A stretch of DNA of 38,167 nucleotides, taken from positions 1-38,167 of the forward strand of contig JANXUL010000111.1 of the NCBI GenBank assembly GCA_025356235.1, in the 5' to 3' direction. The position numbers and the translations under genes are program-made. The notes beneath the pieces were generated by a model. That model did not search any database. It saw only the letters and a program-made list of their open reading frames with translations, and was not told the DNA's origin. This stretch comes from Bacteroidota bacterium. Lineage in GTDB: Bacteria; Bacteroidota; Bacteroidia; Chitinophagales; Chitinophagaceae. This document shows positions 17,809 to 28,553 of the stretch, one piece after another. Each line of letters starts with the position of its first letter. Position 1 is the stretch's first letter.

Positions 17809-19053
17809 TCATACTTCCAGCAAAGTCTTAACCGGATCTTTTCCAAACAATAATAATTCGGGGTTTTCTAATAATTCTTTTAGCCGTACCAGAAAGCTTA
17901 CGCTTTCCCTTCCATCAATAATGCGGTGGTCATAACTTAATGCGAGGTACATCATTGAACGGATAACTACCTGCCCGTTAATGGCCATGGGCCTTTCCTG
18001 TATTTTATGCATTCCCAAAATGGCACTTTGCGGGATATTGATAATGGGCGTACTCATTAAACTTCCAAATACACCGCCATTGGTAATGGTAAATGTTCCT
18101 CCCTGAAGGTCTTCTGCGGTAAGCTTACTGTCCCTTGCTTTACCCGCCAATTCCACTACTTTCTTTTCAATCTCTGCCATACCCAGGCTTTCTACATTCC
18201 GAATAACAGGAACGGTTAATCCCCGGGGTGTACTTACGGCTATGCTGATATCGGCATAATCATGGTATAGTATCTGGTCGCCATCAAGATATGCATTCAC
18301 AGATGGCCATTCACCCAAAGCGATCGCACAGGCTTTGCCAAAAAAACTCATGAACCCCAGGTTAACGCCATGTATCTCTTTGAATTTATCTTTATACTGC
18401 TTACGCACCTCCATTATTTTTGTCATATCCACTTCATTAAAAGTGGTAAGCATAGCAGTCGTATTTTTTGATTCAACTAATCTCCTGCTGATGGTTTTAC
18501 GTAGGCTGCTCATTTTTTCCTGGCGAACATTGCGGGTAAATAATTCATTACCGGTAAATGCTTTTTTGCCAGGATTGGCTAATGCTTCCAACACATCATG
18601 TTTCATGATCTTTCCACCTGCACCCGAAGCTTTAATGGCAGAGGTATCTACTTTCTTATCAGCTATAATAGCAGAGGCAACAGGCGTTGCTTTGATTTCG
18701 TTAGGAACTGCAGTTACCGGAGCCTGGTTGGTTGCCGGTGCGGGTTGCGGACTTGGCGTAGCAGTTTTATTTTCTACCGGCTTAGGTGTTTCTACAGTTG
18801 TTGCAGCTGCAGGTTTTTCAGTTGTTTCATCTATTTGTGCTAATACATCCCCGATATGTAATGTATCTCCTTCTTTCGCCTGTGGTTTGAGGATACCCGC
18901 TTTTTCAGCATTCACTTCAAAAGTAGCTTTCTCGCTTTCCAGTTCAGCAATCACTTCATCACGCTCTACCCAGTCGCCTTCTTTTTTCGTCCACTTTAGC
19001 AGCGTTACTTCACTTATGGATTCGCCGATGGTTGGCACTTTAATATCAATCAT
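17809..19053 (-). CDS. sucB: 2-oxoglutarate dehydrogenase E2, dihydrolipoyllysine-residue succinyltransferase
   Basis: Lipoyl domain [11 protein letters not shown], Ala/Pro linker, E3-binding region, catalytic [16 protein letters not shown]; downstream of sucA. Confidence 0.96.
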   Translation of the reverse strand: MIDIKVPTIGESISEVTLLKWTKKEGDWVERDEVIAELESEKATFEVNAEKAGILKPQAKEGDTLHIGDVLAQIDETTEKPAAATTVETPKPVENKTATPSPQPAPATNQAPVTAVPNEIKATPVASAIIADKKVDTSAIKASGAGGKIMKHDVLEALANPGKKAFTGNELFTRNVRQEKMSSLRKTISRRLVESKNTTAMLTTFNEVDMTKIMEVRKQYKDKFKEIHGVNLGFMSFFGKACAIALGEWPSVNAYLDGDQILYHDYADISIAVSTPRGLTVPVIRNVESLGMAEIEKKVVELAGKARDSKLTAEDLQGGTFTITNGGVFGSLMSTPIINIPQSAILGMHKIQERPMAINGQVVIRSMMYLALSYDHRIIDGRESVSFLVRLKELLENPELLLFGKDPVKTLLEV

Positions 19054-19167
19054 AAAAAATATTTCAGTCTATGGTTTGTCGTCTTTTGTTGTGGCTATTA
19101 ACCGAATTAACGGGTAATTTTTATCAGTGTAAATTTAAACATTCACAATAGGTAATTATGAATTACA

Positions 19168-21909
19168 TTATATATTAAATGCCGTTTCAATAATTTCTAC
19201 CTGCTCCTGTATATGTACTTTGTGATAGCCCGTTGCGGTTGATGCACTGGCATTACGACTAATGACACCGAAATTAATTGACTTAAGGTTCATTTGTAGA
19301 AATGCGGCCGCACCCATATTCAGCGGTTCTTCCTGCACCCAGAACCAGGTTGCTTTGCTATACTTTCTATGCATTCCCTCCAATTGCTTGTATGGCAATG
19401 GATATATCTGTTCTAGGCGCACGATGGCAATATCCTTCCTGTTGTCTTTCTGTTGTTTGTCTGCCATTTCAAAATATAGTTTACCTGAGCACATCAATAC
19501 TTTTTTCACTTGTGCGGCATCTTCAATAAAATGATCGTCTATCAATTCTTTAAATCCGCCCTTGGTAAATTCATTTATATGGCTATACGTGACCGGGTTA
19601 CGCAGATTGGCTTTGGGTGAGAAATTAATTAATGGCTTGCGGAAACTCCAGGTCAGTTGCCTCCTGAAAGCATGGAACAAATTAGCTGCGGTGGTAATAT
19701 TTGTAACCACCAGGTTCAACTCTGCACACATTTGTAAAAACCTTTCCATGCGGGCACTGCTATGTTCGGGGCCCTGGCCTTCGTATCCATGCGGTAATAA
19801 CATGACCGCACCATTCTGACGTTGCCATTTTTGTTCACCTGCCGCAATGAATTGATCAATCATTGTTTGGGCACCGTTACAGAAATCGCCAAATTGTGCT
19901 TCCCAAATTACCAGGGCATTGGGATTGGCCATAGCATATCCGTATTCAAAGCCCAGTACCCCATACTCACTCAATAATGAATTATAGATCCGGAATTTTT
20001 CCTGTTTTTCCTGAAAATGATTCAGACGGTTATAGCCTTTATTCGTATTCTCATCCCGCAGAATTGCATGGCGATGACTAAAAGTGCCACGCTGCACGTC
20101 CTGCCCGCTCATACGAACAATATTACCCTCAACAAGCAGTGAGCCATAAGCCAGCAGTTCTGCGGTAGCCCAGTCTATTTTTTGTTCGGTGTCTAACAGT
20201 TTAATTTTATCCTGTATTAATTTCTCCACTTTTTTAAGTGGTTGAAATTCTGCCGGCCATTGCATTAAGCTGTTGAAAAGCCTTTTTACTTCTTCTTCAC
20301 TAATAGCTGTCGAAGGGGATACTTCAAAATCTTCGGCGGTTGCCCTACGCAAACTTTTCCAAGCCAATTCGGGTGATTGGTATTTATAGGGCAATGGATT
20401 TTGTTTGATCTCATCCAGACGTTCCTGCAGGTCGGCCCAGAATTTCTTCTCCATATCCTTGGCCAGCTGTTGCGCATCCTCTTCTCCATTTTCGATCAGA
20501 AACTGTGTATATATTTCCCTTGGATTTTGGTGCTTATCTATCAACGCATATAACTGCGGCTGAGTATATTTCGGATCATCTCCTTCGTTATGGCCATGCT
20601 TGCGGTAACATACCATATCAATAAAGATATCGCTGTTAAACTCCTGGCGGAAACGGGTAGCTATTTCGGCACATTTTACTACTGCTTCTGCGTCATCACC
20701 ATTCACGTGTAAAACCGGTGCCTGTACCATCGCTGCAACAGATGTACAATAATCTGCACTTCTTGCATCATCAAAATCCGTTGTGAACCCGATTTGGTTA
20801 TTGATAACAAAATGGATAGTACCTCCTGTATAATAACCACGCAGGTTACTCATCTGTAAAATTTCATACACAATACCCTGTCCGGCAACAGATGCATCGC
20901 CATGGATAAGTATAGGCAATATTTTATCGAAATCGCTTTGATACAATACATCCGCCTTAGCCCTTGCAAACCCAACTACCACGGGATCTACTGCTTCGAG
21001 GTGTGAGGGATTAGGCATTAATTTTAAGTGCATGGTTTTATTATCAGCCGTCTGTACCTCACTTCCGTACCCCATATGGTATTTTACATCGCCACTACCC
21101 ATAGTTTGATCTATCGTGGCTGTTCCTTCAAATTCACTGAAGATCTGCTCATAGGTTTTGCCCATGATATTTGCCAGTATATTCAAACGGCCACGGTGTG
21201 CCATACCTATCACCACTTCCTGTACATCATTATTAGCTGCTATGTTAATAATTGCATCAAGTGCCGCAATCGTGGTTTCGCCACCTTCGAGTGAAAATCT
21301 TTTCTGGCCGATGTATTTGGTGTGCAGGAATTTTTCAAACATCACACCCTCATTCAGTTTTTCAAGTATGCGTTTTTTCTGCTCTAAGCCAATCGGGTTT
21401 GAAAAACTCTTTTCCATCTCCGTTGTTAGCCAGTCTATTTTCTTTTGGTCGCTAATATATTTGAATTCAATGCCTACATGGTTGGCATAGGTATTTTCCA
21501 GATGGGCAAGTATCTTACGCAAACTACTGGCTCCTAATCCAACCAGGTTTCCTGCCTGGTAATTGGTATCCAGATCTGCTTCTGATAAACCAAAAAAAGA
21601 CAGTTCCAGGTTAGCACCCCGGTCTTTACGGGCACGGATAGGATTGGTTTTCGCCAGTAGATGGCCCTTATTCCGATATCCCAAAATAAGCCGGTATACC
21701 CTTATCTCCTTCATCCAATCTATTCCAGATGACTGTGCAGGGGCAACCTGTCCGTTGGTGGCTGTTAGTCCATTGGTTACTGCAAAATCAAAGCCTTCGA
21801 AAAACTTCTTAAGGTCCTGATCCACAGTAGCCGGATCTTTCACAAATTCATTATATAAGCTTTCTATGTAAGCCGGGTGGGAGTTGGTGATATACGAAAA
21901 ATCCTTCAT
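19168..21909 (-). CDS. sucA: 2-oxoglutarate dehydrogenase E1
   Basis: MKDFSYITNSHPAYIESLYNEFVKDP..., VIGMAHRGRLNILANI, NNQIGFTTD, CYRKHGHNEGDDP, HGYEGQGPEHSSAR. Start chosen at 21909. Confidence 0.97.
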   Translation of the reverse strand: MKDFSYITNSHPAYIESLYNEFVKDPATVDQDLKKFFEGFDFAVTNGLTATNGQVAPAQSSGIDWMKEIRVYRLILGYRNKGHLLAKTNPIRARKDRGANLELSFFGLSEADLDTNYQAGNLVGLGASSLRKILAHLENTYANHVGIEFKYISDQKKIDWLTTEMEKSFSNPIGLEQKKRILEKLNEGVMFEKFLHTKYIGQKRFSLEGGETTIAALDAIINIAANNDVQEVVIGMAHRGRLNILANIMGKTYEQIFSEFEGTATIDQTMGSGDVKYHMGYGSEVQTADNKTMHLKLMPNPSHLEAVDPVVVGFARAKADVLYQSDFDKILPILIHGDASVAGQGIVYEILQMSNLRGYYTGGTIHFVINNQIGFTTDFDDARSADYCTSVAAMVQAPVLHVNGDDAEAVVKCAEIATRFRQEFNSDIFIDMVCYRKHGHNEGDDPKYTQPQLYALIDKHQNPREIYTQFLIENGEEDAQQLAKDMEKKFWADLQERLDEIKQNPLPYKYQSPELAWKSLRRATAEDFEVSPSTAISEEEVKRLFNSLMQWPAEFQPLKKVEKLIQDKIKLLDTEQKIDWATAELLAYGSLLVEGNIVRMSGQDVQRGTFSHRHAILRDENTNKGYNRLNHFQEKQEKFRIYNSLLSEYGVLGFEYGYAMANPNALVIWEAQFGDFCNGAQTMIDQFIAAGEQKWQRQNGAVMLLPHGYEGQGPEHSSARMERFLQMCAELNLVVTNITTAANLFHAFRRQLTWSFRKPLINFSPKANLRNPVTYSHINEFTKGGFKELIDDHFIEDAAQVKKVLMCSGKLYFEMADKQQKDNRKDIAIVRLEQIYPLPYKQLEGMHRKYSKATWFWVQEEPLNMGAAAFLQMNLKSINFGVISRNASASTATGYHKVHIQEQVEIIETAFNI

Positions 21910-22145
21910 TGGGCGGAATTGTGCTGCTTTGGGGCAAATTGTTGGCAAATATCGGTCATTGATGGCAGAAAATAAGCCAAAATCTGAGTGAAAATCTGAA
22001 AAATCGGCAAGTCAGAAATTCTTTAAGAACTTTCGTTTCAGTGATGAAAACCCGGATTGTGTGTATTTTGGTTTTGCCGCGTATGATAAATTTAGGTTTT
22101 TTTCGTTTTTTTCACTTTAAATTTCACTATTTCACTCCCAGTCCT

Positions 22146-22153
22146 TACCTTTG
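22146..22153 (+). promoter_or_regulatory. Candidate Bacteroidota -7 element (TACCTTTG) of rpsT
   Basis: TACCTTTG matches TAnnTTTG, about 20 nt upstream of the rpsT start. Confidence 0.5.
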
Positions 22154-22174
22154 CCGTCCTGAAAAAAACAGAAC

Positions 22175-22435
22175 ATGGCAAATCACTCAGCTACTAAAAA
22201 AGACGTAAGACAATCAGCCAAACGTCGTGACCGTAATCGTTACTATGGTAAAACTACCCGTAATGCTATCCGTGAACTAAAAACCAATACCGATAAAAAA
22301 GTATACGGAGAACAGTTACCTGATGTAGTTTCTATGATTGATAAGCTGGCAAAACGTGGTATTATTCACAAGAATAAAGCCGCCAACCTAAAGAGTAAAT
22401 TAACAAAGAAGGCAAACGCAGTAGCAGTAGCCTAA
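22175..22435 (+). CDS. rpsT: 30S ribosomal protein S20
   Basis: MANHSATKKDVRQSAKRRDRNRYYGKTTRNAIR...INKAANLKSKLTKKANA-type S20 sequence. Confidence 0.96.
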   Translation: MANHSATKKDVRQSAKRRDRNRYYGKTTRNAIRELKTNTDKKVYGEQLPDVVSMIDKLAKRGIIHKNKAANLKSKLTKKANAVAVA

Positions 22436-22455
22436 GTTTACGATTATAATTAGTT

Positions 22456-22487
22456 AAAAGCCAATCAGTATGCTGGTTGGCTTTTTT
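22456..22487. terminator. Terminator shared by convergent rpsT and histidine kinase genes
   Basis: AAAAGCCAATCAG-TATG-CTGGTTGGCTTTT followed by TT; HK stop codon lies at 22486-22488. Confidence 0.82.
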
Positions 22488-23871
22488 ATGCCTTATTCTT
22501 TTCTGCCGCATTATCCAGGGTTACTGTAAACCGGTTAATGTCATTAGATATAGGGGTATAAGTAACCGTTCCTTTATGGATAGATATGAAACGGTTTACA
22601 ATAGATAAGCCCAATCCATACCCTTTGGTTTTTAACGCATTGCCCCCCCTGAAAAAAGGAGTCATTATTTTGTCTTTCTCATCATTAGGTAATTGTGTGC
22701 CGGTATTATCAAAATGAACAAATATGGCATACCCGTCAGATTCGAGTGTAATATTTACTTTTTGGTCTATAGAATAGATGTACGCGTTTTTTATAAGATT
22801 GGTAAAAGCTGATTTCAGCAGGGTCTCATTGCCCCGGATAATATAATCATCATCATTTTCCGGAATGGATCCGAACATTATATCAACAATAAGGTTGGGA
22901 AGCATACGTTTGGCATGACTTACTGTATCATAAACGATCTCATCAATACGCAAATATGGCCAGTCCTGAATATAGCCCATGTTATCATACTGGGATAACA
23001 ATAATAATGAGTTGGTCAATTCAATCATCTCCTGTTGTTCTTCTTTTAAAGAGATCAGTAATGTTTCATACTCTCCTTCCGTCATTTTTTTACCCAGTGC
23101 CGATTCCGTTTGCGACAGCATGGTAGCCAAAGGGGTACGCAACTCATGCGAAGCATGGTACACGAAACTTTTTTGAAAATCAAATGCGCCGTCAAGCCTC
23201 TCCAGCATGCCGTTAAAGTTGCGGGCTATCTCATTAATTTCATCTTTGGTATCTGTAACTTTAATGCGTTGTGTGAGGTTTTGAAAAGTGGTTTTTTTCA
23301 TTTGCAAACTCAATTTTGTTAAAGGCATAAAAGCCTGCCGTACAAAAAAAAATGATACAAATGCAGTCAATATTAATCCGCCAACGAACACAAAAAAAAG
23401 TATCAATTTAAGATTGGAAAGTTTTCGAAAGCCCGGTTTATCAAAACCGGCAGCTATTACGGCATTACCGGTATTAAAAACCGCAAGCCCCACATATTGA
23501 TAATTATTATCATCATACCAGTAATATTCTTTCTGTAGTTTGATCTTATCAATCAATGCCTGATCTGCTGCAAAATGCAGGGTATCGGGGATCTTATTAA
23601 TGATCTTTCCATTCCCATCAATTATTACCACCCTTTCATCATACACCGTACTATTGTGCAAAATAGAGGTCAATATTTTTGATGCTATATCACTACGATT
23701 GGTGTTTTGTGAAGTGGTATTATAATACTGTACCCCTTCATTTTTTACCCGTTCATAAAAATCTGATTCCCTGTAATTATAATAGAGAAAATAAATAGTA
23801 ACAGAAGAAATCAATAAAATAACAGCTACAAAAAAAGTAAACAGCAGGGCAAAACGTAATTTCAAATTCAT
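22486..23871 (-). CDS. Sensor histidine kinase (HAMP + HisKA + HATPase)
   Basis: Two TMs, FVYHASHELRTPLATML H-box, NLIKNAY N-box, GYGLGLSIVNRF G-box. Confidence 0.95.
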   Translation of the reverse strand: MNLKLRFALLFTFFVAVILLISSVTIYFLYYNYRESDFYERVKNEGVQYYNTTSQNTNRSDIASKILTSILHNSTVYDERVVIIDGNGKIINKIPDTLHFAADQALIDKIKLQKEYYWYDDNNYQYVGLAVFNTGNAVIAAGFDKPGFRKLSNLKLILFFVFVGGLILTAFVSFFFVRQAFMPLTKLSLQMKKTTFQNLTQRIKVTDTKDEINEIARNFNGMLERLDGAFDFQKSFVYHASHELRTPLATMLSQTESALGKKMTEGEYETLLISLKEEQQEMIELTNSLLLLSQYDNMGYIQDWPYLRIDEIVYDTVSHAKRMLPNLIVDIMFGSIPENDDDYIIRGNETLLKSAFTNLIKNAYIYSIDQKVNITLESDGYAIFVHFDNTGTQLPNDEKDKIMTPFFRGGNALKTKGYGLGLSIVNRFISIHKGTVTYTPISNDINRFTVTLDNAAEKNKA

Positions 23872-23881
23872 GCACGGCTAT

Positions 23882-24562
23882 TTATTTGATGTAATAACCA
23901 AAGCCCGGCTTTGTATGGATCAATTTCTGCGGAAAGGGTTTGTCTATTTTATTGCGAAGAAAGCTAATGTATACTTCAATGGTATTGGTACCGGTATCGA
24001 AGCTGAGGTCCCATACTTTTTCAAGTATCTCCTGTTTGGAAATGACTCTTTCCTTGTTCCTGGCCAATAACACCAGTAAGGTAAATTCTTTTGCGGTCAG
24101 GTTTATATTTACCCCGTTGCGCACAACTGTCTTATTCAGGAAATCAATTTCCATGTCTTCCACAAAAATCTTATCAGATTCAGACGGAAGTTCCGAGCGT
24201 TTTAAAAATACTTTTACCCTTGCGAACAATTCAACAAAATGAAAGGGTTTAACGATGTAATCATCTGCCCCAATATTAAATGCCTCCACCTTATCATGGA
24301 TTTCCCCGGCCGCACTAAGCATAATAATGGGAATATTTTTATTCAATGCCCTGAACTCCTTACACAATACAAAGCCATTCTTGTATGGCAGATTAATATC
24401 CAGTAAAATCAGTGAGTACGTATGGAGGCCAAACATCCTGCTGGCTTCAAGTCCGTCAATGGCGAGATCGGTTGCATATCCATTACGGGTTAGTTCTTCC
24501 TTTATTACCTTCCCAAGCTTCACTTCATCTTCTACTAATAAAATTCTATTATTTTGTATCAT
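23882..24562 (-). CDS. OmpR-family response regulator
   Basis: RILLVEDE, LILLDINLPYKNGF, ADDYIVKPF receiver; winged-helix LTAKEFTLLVLLARN...VYISFLRNKID. Confidence 0.95.
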   Translation of the reverse strand: MIQNNRILLVEDEVKLGKVIKEELTRNGYATDLAIDGLEASRMFGLHTYSLILLDINLPYKNGFVLCKEFRALNKNIPIIMLSAAGEIHDKVEAFNIGADDYIVKPFHFVELFARVKVFLKRSELPSESDKIFVEDMEIDFLNKTVVRNGVNINLTAKEFTLLVLLARNKERVISKQEILEKVWDLSFDTGTNTIEVYISFLRNKIDKPFPQKLIHTKPGFGYYIK

Positions 24563-24698
24563 TATATAAATAAAATTTGAGTATTTACACTACCGAAAGA
24601 ATACCATAGCAAACCAACCATTTACATTCTTATAATTGTAACTAATAACATACATATCGTATCCGGAAGTATTCGGGTCATATTAATTAGTAGGCCAA

Positions 24699-25421
24699 TT
24701 ATTCAATTTTTTTTATTTCCCCACTACCCGCTATATGTTGCTTTACGGTGGCGGCCCCTTTATAATATACCGAGCCAACACCAGCAATATTTATATCCAG
24801 AGTGGTTTCTGCAAAAACTTTTACATCGCCGCTACCGGCAATTTTCACCTTCGCATTTTCTGCCTTTAATTCGTTGGCATTATAATTACCCACACCGCGT
24901 ATATGTATGGTTTCATCTTTGGTTTCACCTTTTAAAGTTATGGTACCACTGCCGGCAATATCTGAAACAATTTCAGGTGTGTTAACTTCCATCCGTATAT
25001 CACCACTACCGGCAATTTTTAGGGTTAATTTATGACTACCGGTGAATTTATTTTTTCCGATGACATTACCACTACCAGCCAATTGAATCTGCTCAAGTTT
25101 ATTGGTTGTGATATAGATCTTGATTGCATGCTCGGAAGAAATACTCATATGCTCTTTTGTTTTGATGAGTAAATCCCCGGCTTCATCGCTGACGATGATA
25201 AATGGCTGGATGTTTTCATCAGCCTCCACCCGGACAGAAGTGGTAGGGCCCTGGGTAATTTCCACATCAAAACTGCTGGCCAGTTTGATTTTTTCGGCAA
25301 AGTGGATATTCCTGTCAACAGAAGTGATAACACCATTGCCACTAATACGCTTATAACCCATCCAACGGCAGGAAGAACAGGTAAGCACAAGTATAGCGAT
25401 ATAAAAGACTATTGGTTTCAT
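24699..25421 (-). CDS. DUF2807 / putative auto-transporter adhesin head GIN domain lipoprotein
   Basis: Lipobox-like LTCSSC; repeated IAGSGxI/IAGVGSV strands typical of head-GIN domains. Confidence 0.87.
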   Translation of the reverse strand: MKPIVFYIAILVLTCSSCRWMGYKRISGNGVITSVDRNIHFAEKIKLASSFDVEITQGPTTSVRVEADENIQPFIIVSDEAGDLLIKTKEHMSISSEHAIKIYITTNKLEQIQLAGSGNVIGKNKFTGSHKLTLKIAGSGDIRMEVNTPEIVSDIAGSGTITLKGETKDETIHIRGVGNYNANELKAENAKVKIAGSGDVKVFAETTLDINIAGVGSVYYKGAATVKQHIAGSGEIKKIE

Positions 25422-25537
25422 AGCAGTGTTTTGGAAGGGTAAGATACTAAAACCTATTGAAAACCTAAAGGGTTACCTGATTTCTTGTTAACTGGTAAGG
25501 CCTTAGTAGCATAAAAATTTCTGTTACCTTCGCAGGC

Positions 25538-27073
25538 ATGACAGAAAAAATACTTATCCTCGATTTTGGGAGCCAGTTTACACAATTAATTGCCCGTGCT
25601 GTTAGAGAAGCCAATGTATTTTGCGAGATTATTCCGTTTCAGAAATCGTTTACAATAGAGCCTGGTCTTAAAGGTATTATCCTCAGCGGCTCCCCTTTTA
25701 GTGTAAATGAAGAAAATGCACCTTCAGTGGATGTTGCAACATTTATACAGGAGGTTCCTGTATTGGGTATTTGTTATGGCGCACAATTAACCGCCAAACT
25801 TTTTGGTGGCAGGGTTGATAAATCAAATAAAAGGGAATATGGCCGTGCGCGGCTACAAAAACAAAAAGAAGATATTTTATTCAAAGGAATTGCTGACCAA
25901 TCACAGGTATGGATGAGCCATAGTGATTCAATAGTTGCTTTACCGGAAGGCTTTGAAGTATTAGCCACTACAGAAAGTATTCCCATAGCAGGTTTCAAAA
26001 AAACTGGTGCCGATGCAAGGGCTATATACGGCATCCAGTTTCATCCGGAAGTATATCATTCTACGGAAGGAAAAAAAATCATTACTAATTTTTTGGTAGA
26101 TATCTGCGGTTGCAGTCAAAACTGGACCCCCGCTTCTTTTGTTAGTGAAACAGTAGCCAAACTAAAAGAGCAGATTGGTGATAGTCATGTAATCATGGCC
26201 CTGAGTGGCGGAGTAGATAGTACTGTAGCAGCCACATTAATCAGCAAAGCCATTGGAGAAAGGTTGCACGGAATATTTGTAGATAATGGCGTATTACGCA
26301 AAAATGAATTTGAGCAGGTTCTTGAAACTTACACGGCCATCGGCCTGAATGTAAAAGGTATTGATGCCAAACAAATGTTTTACGATGCATTCAAAGGCAA
26401 GACAGATCCTGAAGAAAAAAGAAAAGTGATCGGTAAATTATTCATTGATGTATTTCATGAAGAATCCAAAAAAGTAACCGGTGTAAAATTTCTGGGGCAG
26501 GGCACCATTTATCCTGATGTGATTGAAAGTGTAAGTGTACATGGTCCTTCACAAACCATTAAATCGCACCACAATGTTGGCGGGTTGCCAGATATCATGC
26601 ATTTGGAACTGGTAGAACCTTTACGATATTTATTTAAAGATGAAGTAAGAAAAGTAGGTATTGAACTAGGCATCCCAACAGATATGATCGGCCGCCACCC
26701 TTTTCCGGGCCCCGGTTTAGCGATCAGGATTTTGGGTGAGGTAACCGAGGAAAAAGTACAACTTTTACAGGCTGCTGATGAGATTTACATACAGGGACTA
26801 AAAGATAGTAACCTCTATTCTTCGGTATGGCAGGCCGGCACGATTTTACTGCCGGTGAAAAGTGTAGGTGTTATGGGTGACGAAAGAACCTATGAATTTA
26901 CCGTGGCTTTACGGGCCGTAACCTCTGTAGATGGGATGACGGCGGACTGGGCACATTTACCTTATGAGTTCCTGGCAGATATTTCGAATGAGATCATTAA
27001 TAATGTAAGAGGGATAAACCGGGTGGTGTATGATATCAGCAGTAAACCGCCCGCTACAATCGAATGGGAGTAG
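25538..27073 (+). CDS. guaA: GMP synthase (glutamine-hydrolysing)
   Basis: [55 protein letters not shown]-terminal KPPATIEWE. Confidence 0.98.
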   Translation: MTEKILILDFGSQFTQLIARAVREANVFCEIIPFQKSFTIEPGLKGIILSGSPFSVNEENAPSVDVATFIQEVPVLGICYGAQLTAKLFGGRVDKSNKREYGRARLQKQKEDILFKGIADQSQVWMSHSDSIVALPEGFEVLATTESIPIAGFKKTGADARAIYGIQFHPEVYHSTEGKKIITNFLVDICGCSQNWTPASFVSETVAKLKEQIGDSHVIMALSGGVDSTVAATLISKAIGERLHGIFVDNGVLRKNEFEQVLETYTAIGLNVKGIDAKQMFYDAFKGKTDPEEKRKVIGKLFIDVFHEESKKVTGVKFLGQGTIYPDVIESVSVHGPSQTIKSHHNVGGLPDIMHLELVEPLRYLFKDEVRKVGIELGIPTDMIGRHPFPGPGLAIRILGEVTEEKVQLLQAADEIYIQGLKDSNLYSSVWQAGTILLPVKSVGVMGDERTYEFTVALRAVTSVDGMTADWAHLPYEFLADISNEIINNVRGINRVVYDISSKPPATIEWE

Positions 27074-27111
27074 CGAGGCATGCTATTTGTACGATGATCT
27101 AAAACTTCGAT

Positions 27112-28281
27112 ATGAGATTGATTTTTGGGGTGTTATTTATGCTGGCTGAATTATGCCTGGCACTTCCTGTTTCAGCACAGACTGATACGGTTAAACCACT
27201 GAAAGTTGCCGTATTTGCCCCGGTGTATCTTGATTCGGCCTTTACCGAGACAGGCTATAAATTGGGCAGGAACCTTATACCTAAATATATTTTACCCGGA
27301 CTTGAGTTTTATAATGGTGTTATGCTGGCCATTGATTCTTTGAATATAGAAAAAGCACCGGTAGAAGTATTTTTCTATGATAGTAAAAGTACAACAAACC
27401 CTGTTGAAGAAGTATTGGAAAGACCTGAGTTGACTGATATTTCATTGATCATCGCTTCCTTCAATACCCGAAGTGATGTAAAACCATTGGCTGATTTTGC
27501 ATTACAGCATACTATACCGCTTATCTCATCTATTTATCCGAACGATGGCGGTGTTAGGGCCAACCCATTCTTTGTGATGATTAACCCAACACTCAAAACA
27601 CATATTGAAGCAATCTATAAATACTTGCACCGGGCATATCCTTTAGAAAATATAATCCTGTTTAGAAGAAGCGGGGCAATAGAAGATATGATATTGTCTG
27701 TTTTAAACAGCATCAACAAAAAAACACCAGGTCTCCCATTAAAATTAAAGATAATTGAACTCTCTGATGAGTTTACACCTGAGCAGGTAACCGCTTATTT
27801 AGACAGCACCCGAAAAAATATCCTGTTATGCGGCACATTAAATGAAGCATTCGGCATGAATCTGGTAAAGGCAGTGAGCAGTTCAAAGAGCTATCGTTCT
27901 GTTATTATGGGTATGCCTACATGGGATGGTATTAAAGACCTGGGCAAGGATGCGGAAATTATTTACTCAACGCCTTATAATTTTTCCAGAACCGATAAAC
28001 CCAGCGTACAACTTACCAATAAATACAGGGCCAAATACACAGGCAGGCCAAGCGATATGGTTTTTAAAGGGTTTGAAAGCATGTACCATTTTACAAAATT
28101 ATTATTGACCCATGGAAATGGATTAATCAATAATCTTTCTTCCAAAGAATATAAACTCTTCAACGACTTTGATATCCAGCCGGTAAACCCTGATAAAGAA
28201 AATTTTCTGCCCGATTACCTGGAAAATAAAAAAATCTATTTCATCCGCAAAATGGATGGACAGGTAAAATCCATCAACTGA
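27112..28281 (+). CDS. ABC-type substrate-binding-like (periplasmic binding fold) protein, secreted
   Basis: Signal peptide; LKVAVFAPVYLDSAF...GLEFYNGVMLAIDSLN resembles the type-I periplasmic/amino-acid binding fold. Confidence 0.7.
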   Translation: MRLIFGVLFMLAELCLALPVSAQTDTVKPLKVAVFAPVYLDSAFTETGYKLGRNLIPKYILPGLEFYNGVMLAIDSLNIEKAPVEVFFYDSKSTTNPVEEVLERPELTDISLIIASFNTRSDVKPLADFALQHTIPLISSIYPNDGGVRANPFFVMINPTLKTHIEAIYKYLHRAYPLENIILFRRSGAIEDMILSVLNSINKKTPGLPLKLKIIELSDEFTPEQVTAYLDSTRKNILLCGTLNEAFGMNLVKAVSSSKSYRSVIMGMPTWDGIKDLGKDAEIIYSTPYNFSRTDKPSVQLTNKYRAKYTGRPSDMVFKGFESMYHFTKLLLTHGNGLINNLSSKEYKLFNDFDIQPVNPDKENFLPDYLENKKIYFIRKMDGQVKSIN

Positions 28282-28321
28282 TCCCCAAACATTTTTAGCC
28301 TGTTCTTGTTAATAACAAATA

Positions 28322-28501
28322 ATGCATGCAGGAAAAGCTAATAAATCATACCTCGCTGTCAAAACCTGTGTGGTTTGTCAACGCCCGTTTACCTGGCGTA
28401 AAAAATGGGAAAAAGTATGGGATGAAGTGAAATACTGCAGTGAACAATGCAAAAGAAATAAGCCACAGAACTCTACCGGTTCACAAACACCAACAACCTG
28501 A
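28322..28501 (+). CDS. DUF2256-like small zinc-ribbon protein (not in ORF track)
   Basis: Translated directly: MHAGKANKSYLAVKTCVVCQRPFTWRKKWEKVWDEVKYCSEQCKRNKPQNSTGSQTPTT*; CxxC...CxxxC with PFxWRKKWxxxWdeVkYCSxxC pattern. Confidence 0.88.
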   Translation: MHAGKANKSYLAVKTCVVCQRPFTWRKKWEKVWDEVKYCSEQCKRNKPQNSTGSQTPTT

Positions 28502-28553
28502 AAGCGGTTAATTTGTATCTTACAGATATCACTGCAAAGAATGTAACCGGCTT

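Noticed and set aside
18335-19117. 260-aa plus-strand ORF opposite sucB
   Set aside because: Antisense to a clear E2 gene; composition reflects the Ala/Pro linker reverse-complemented; no recognisable domain.
22121-22136. ATTTCACT tandem octamer upstream of rpsT
   Set aside because: Two copies only, in AT-rich promoter DNA; not comparable with the heptad arrays.
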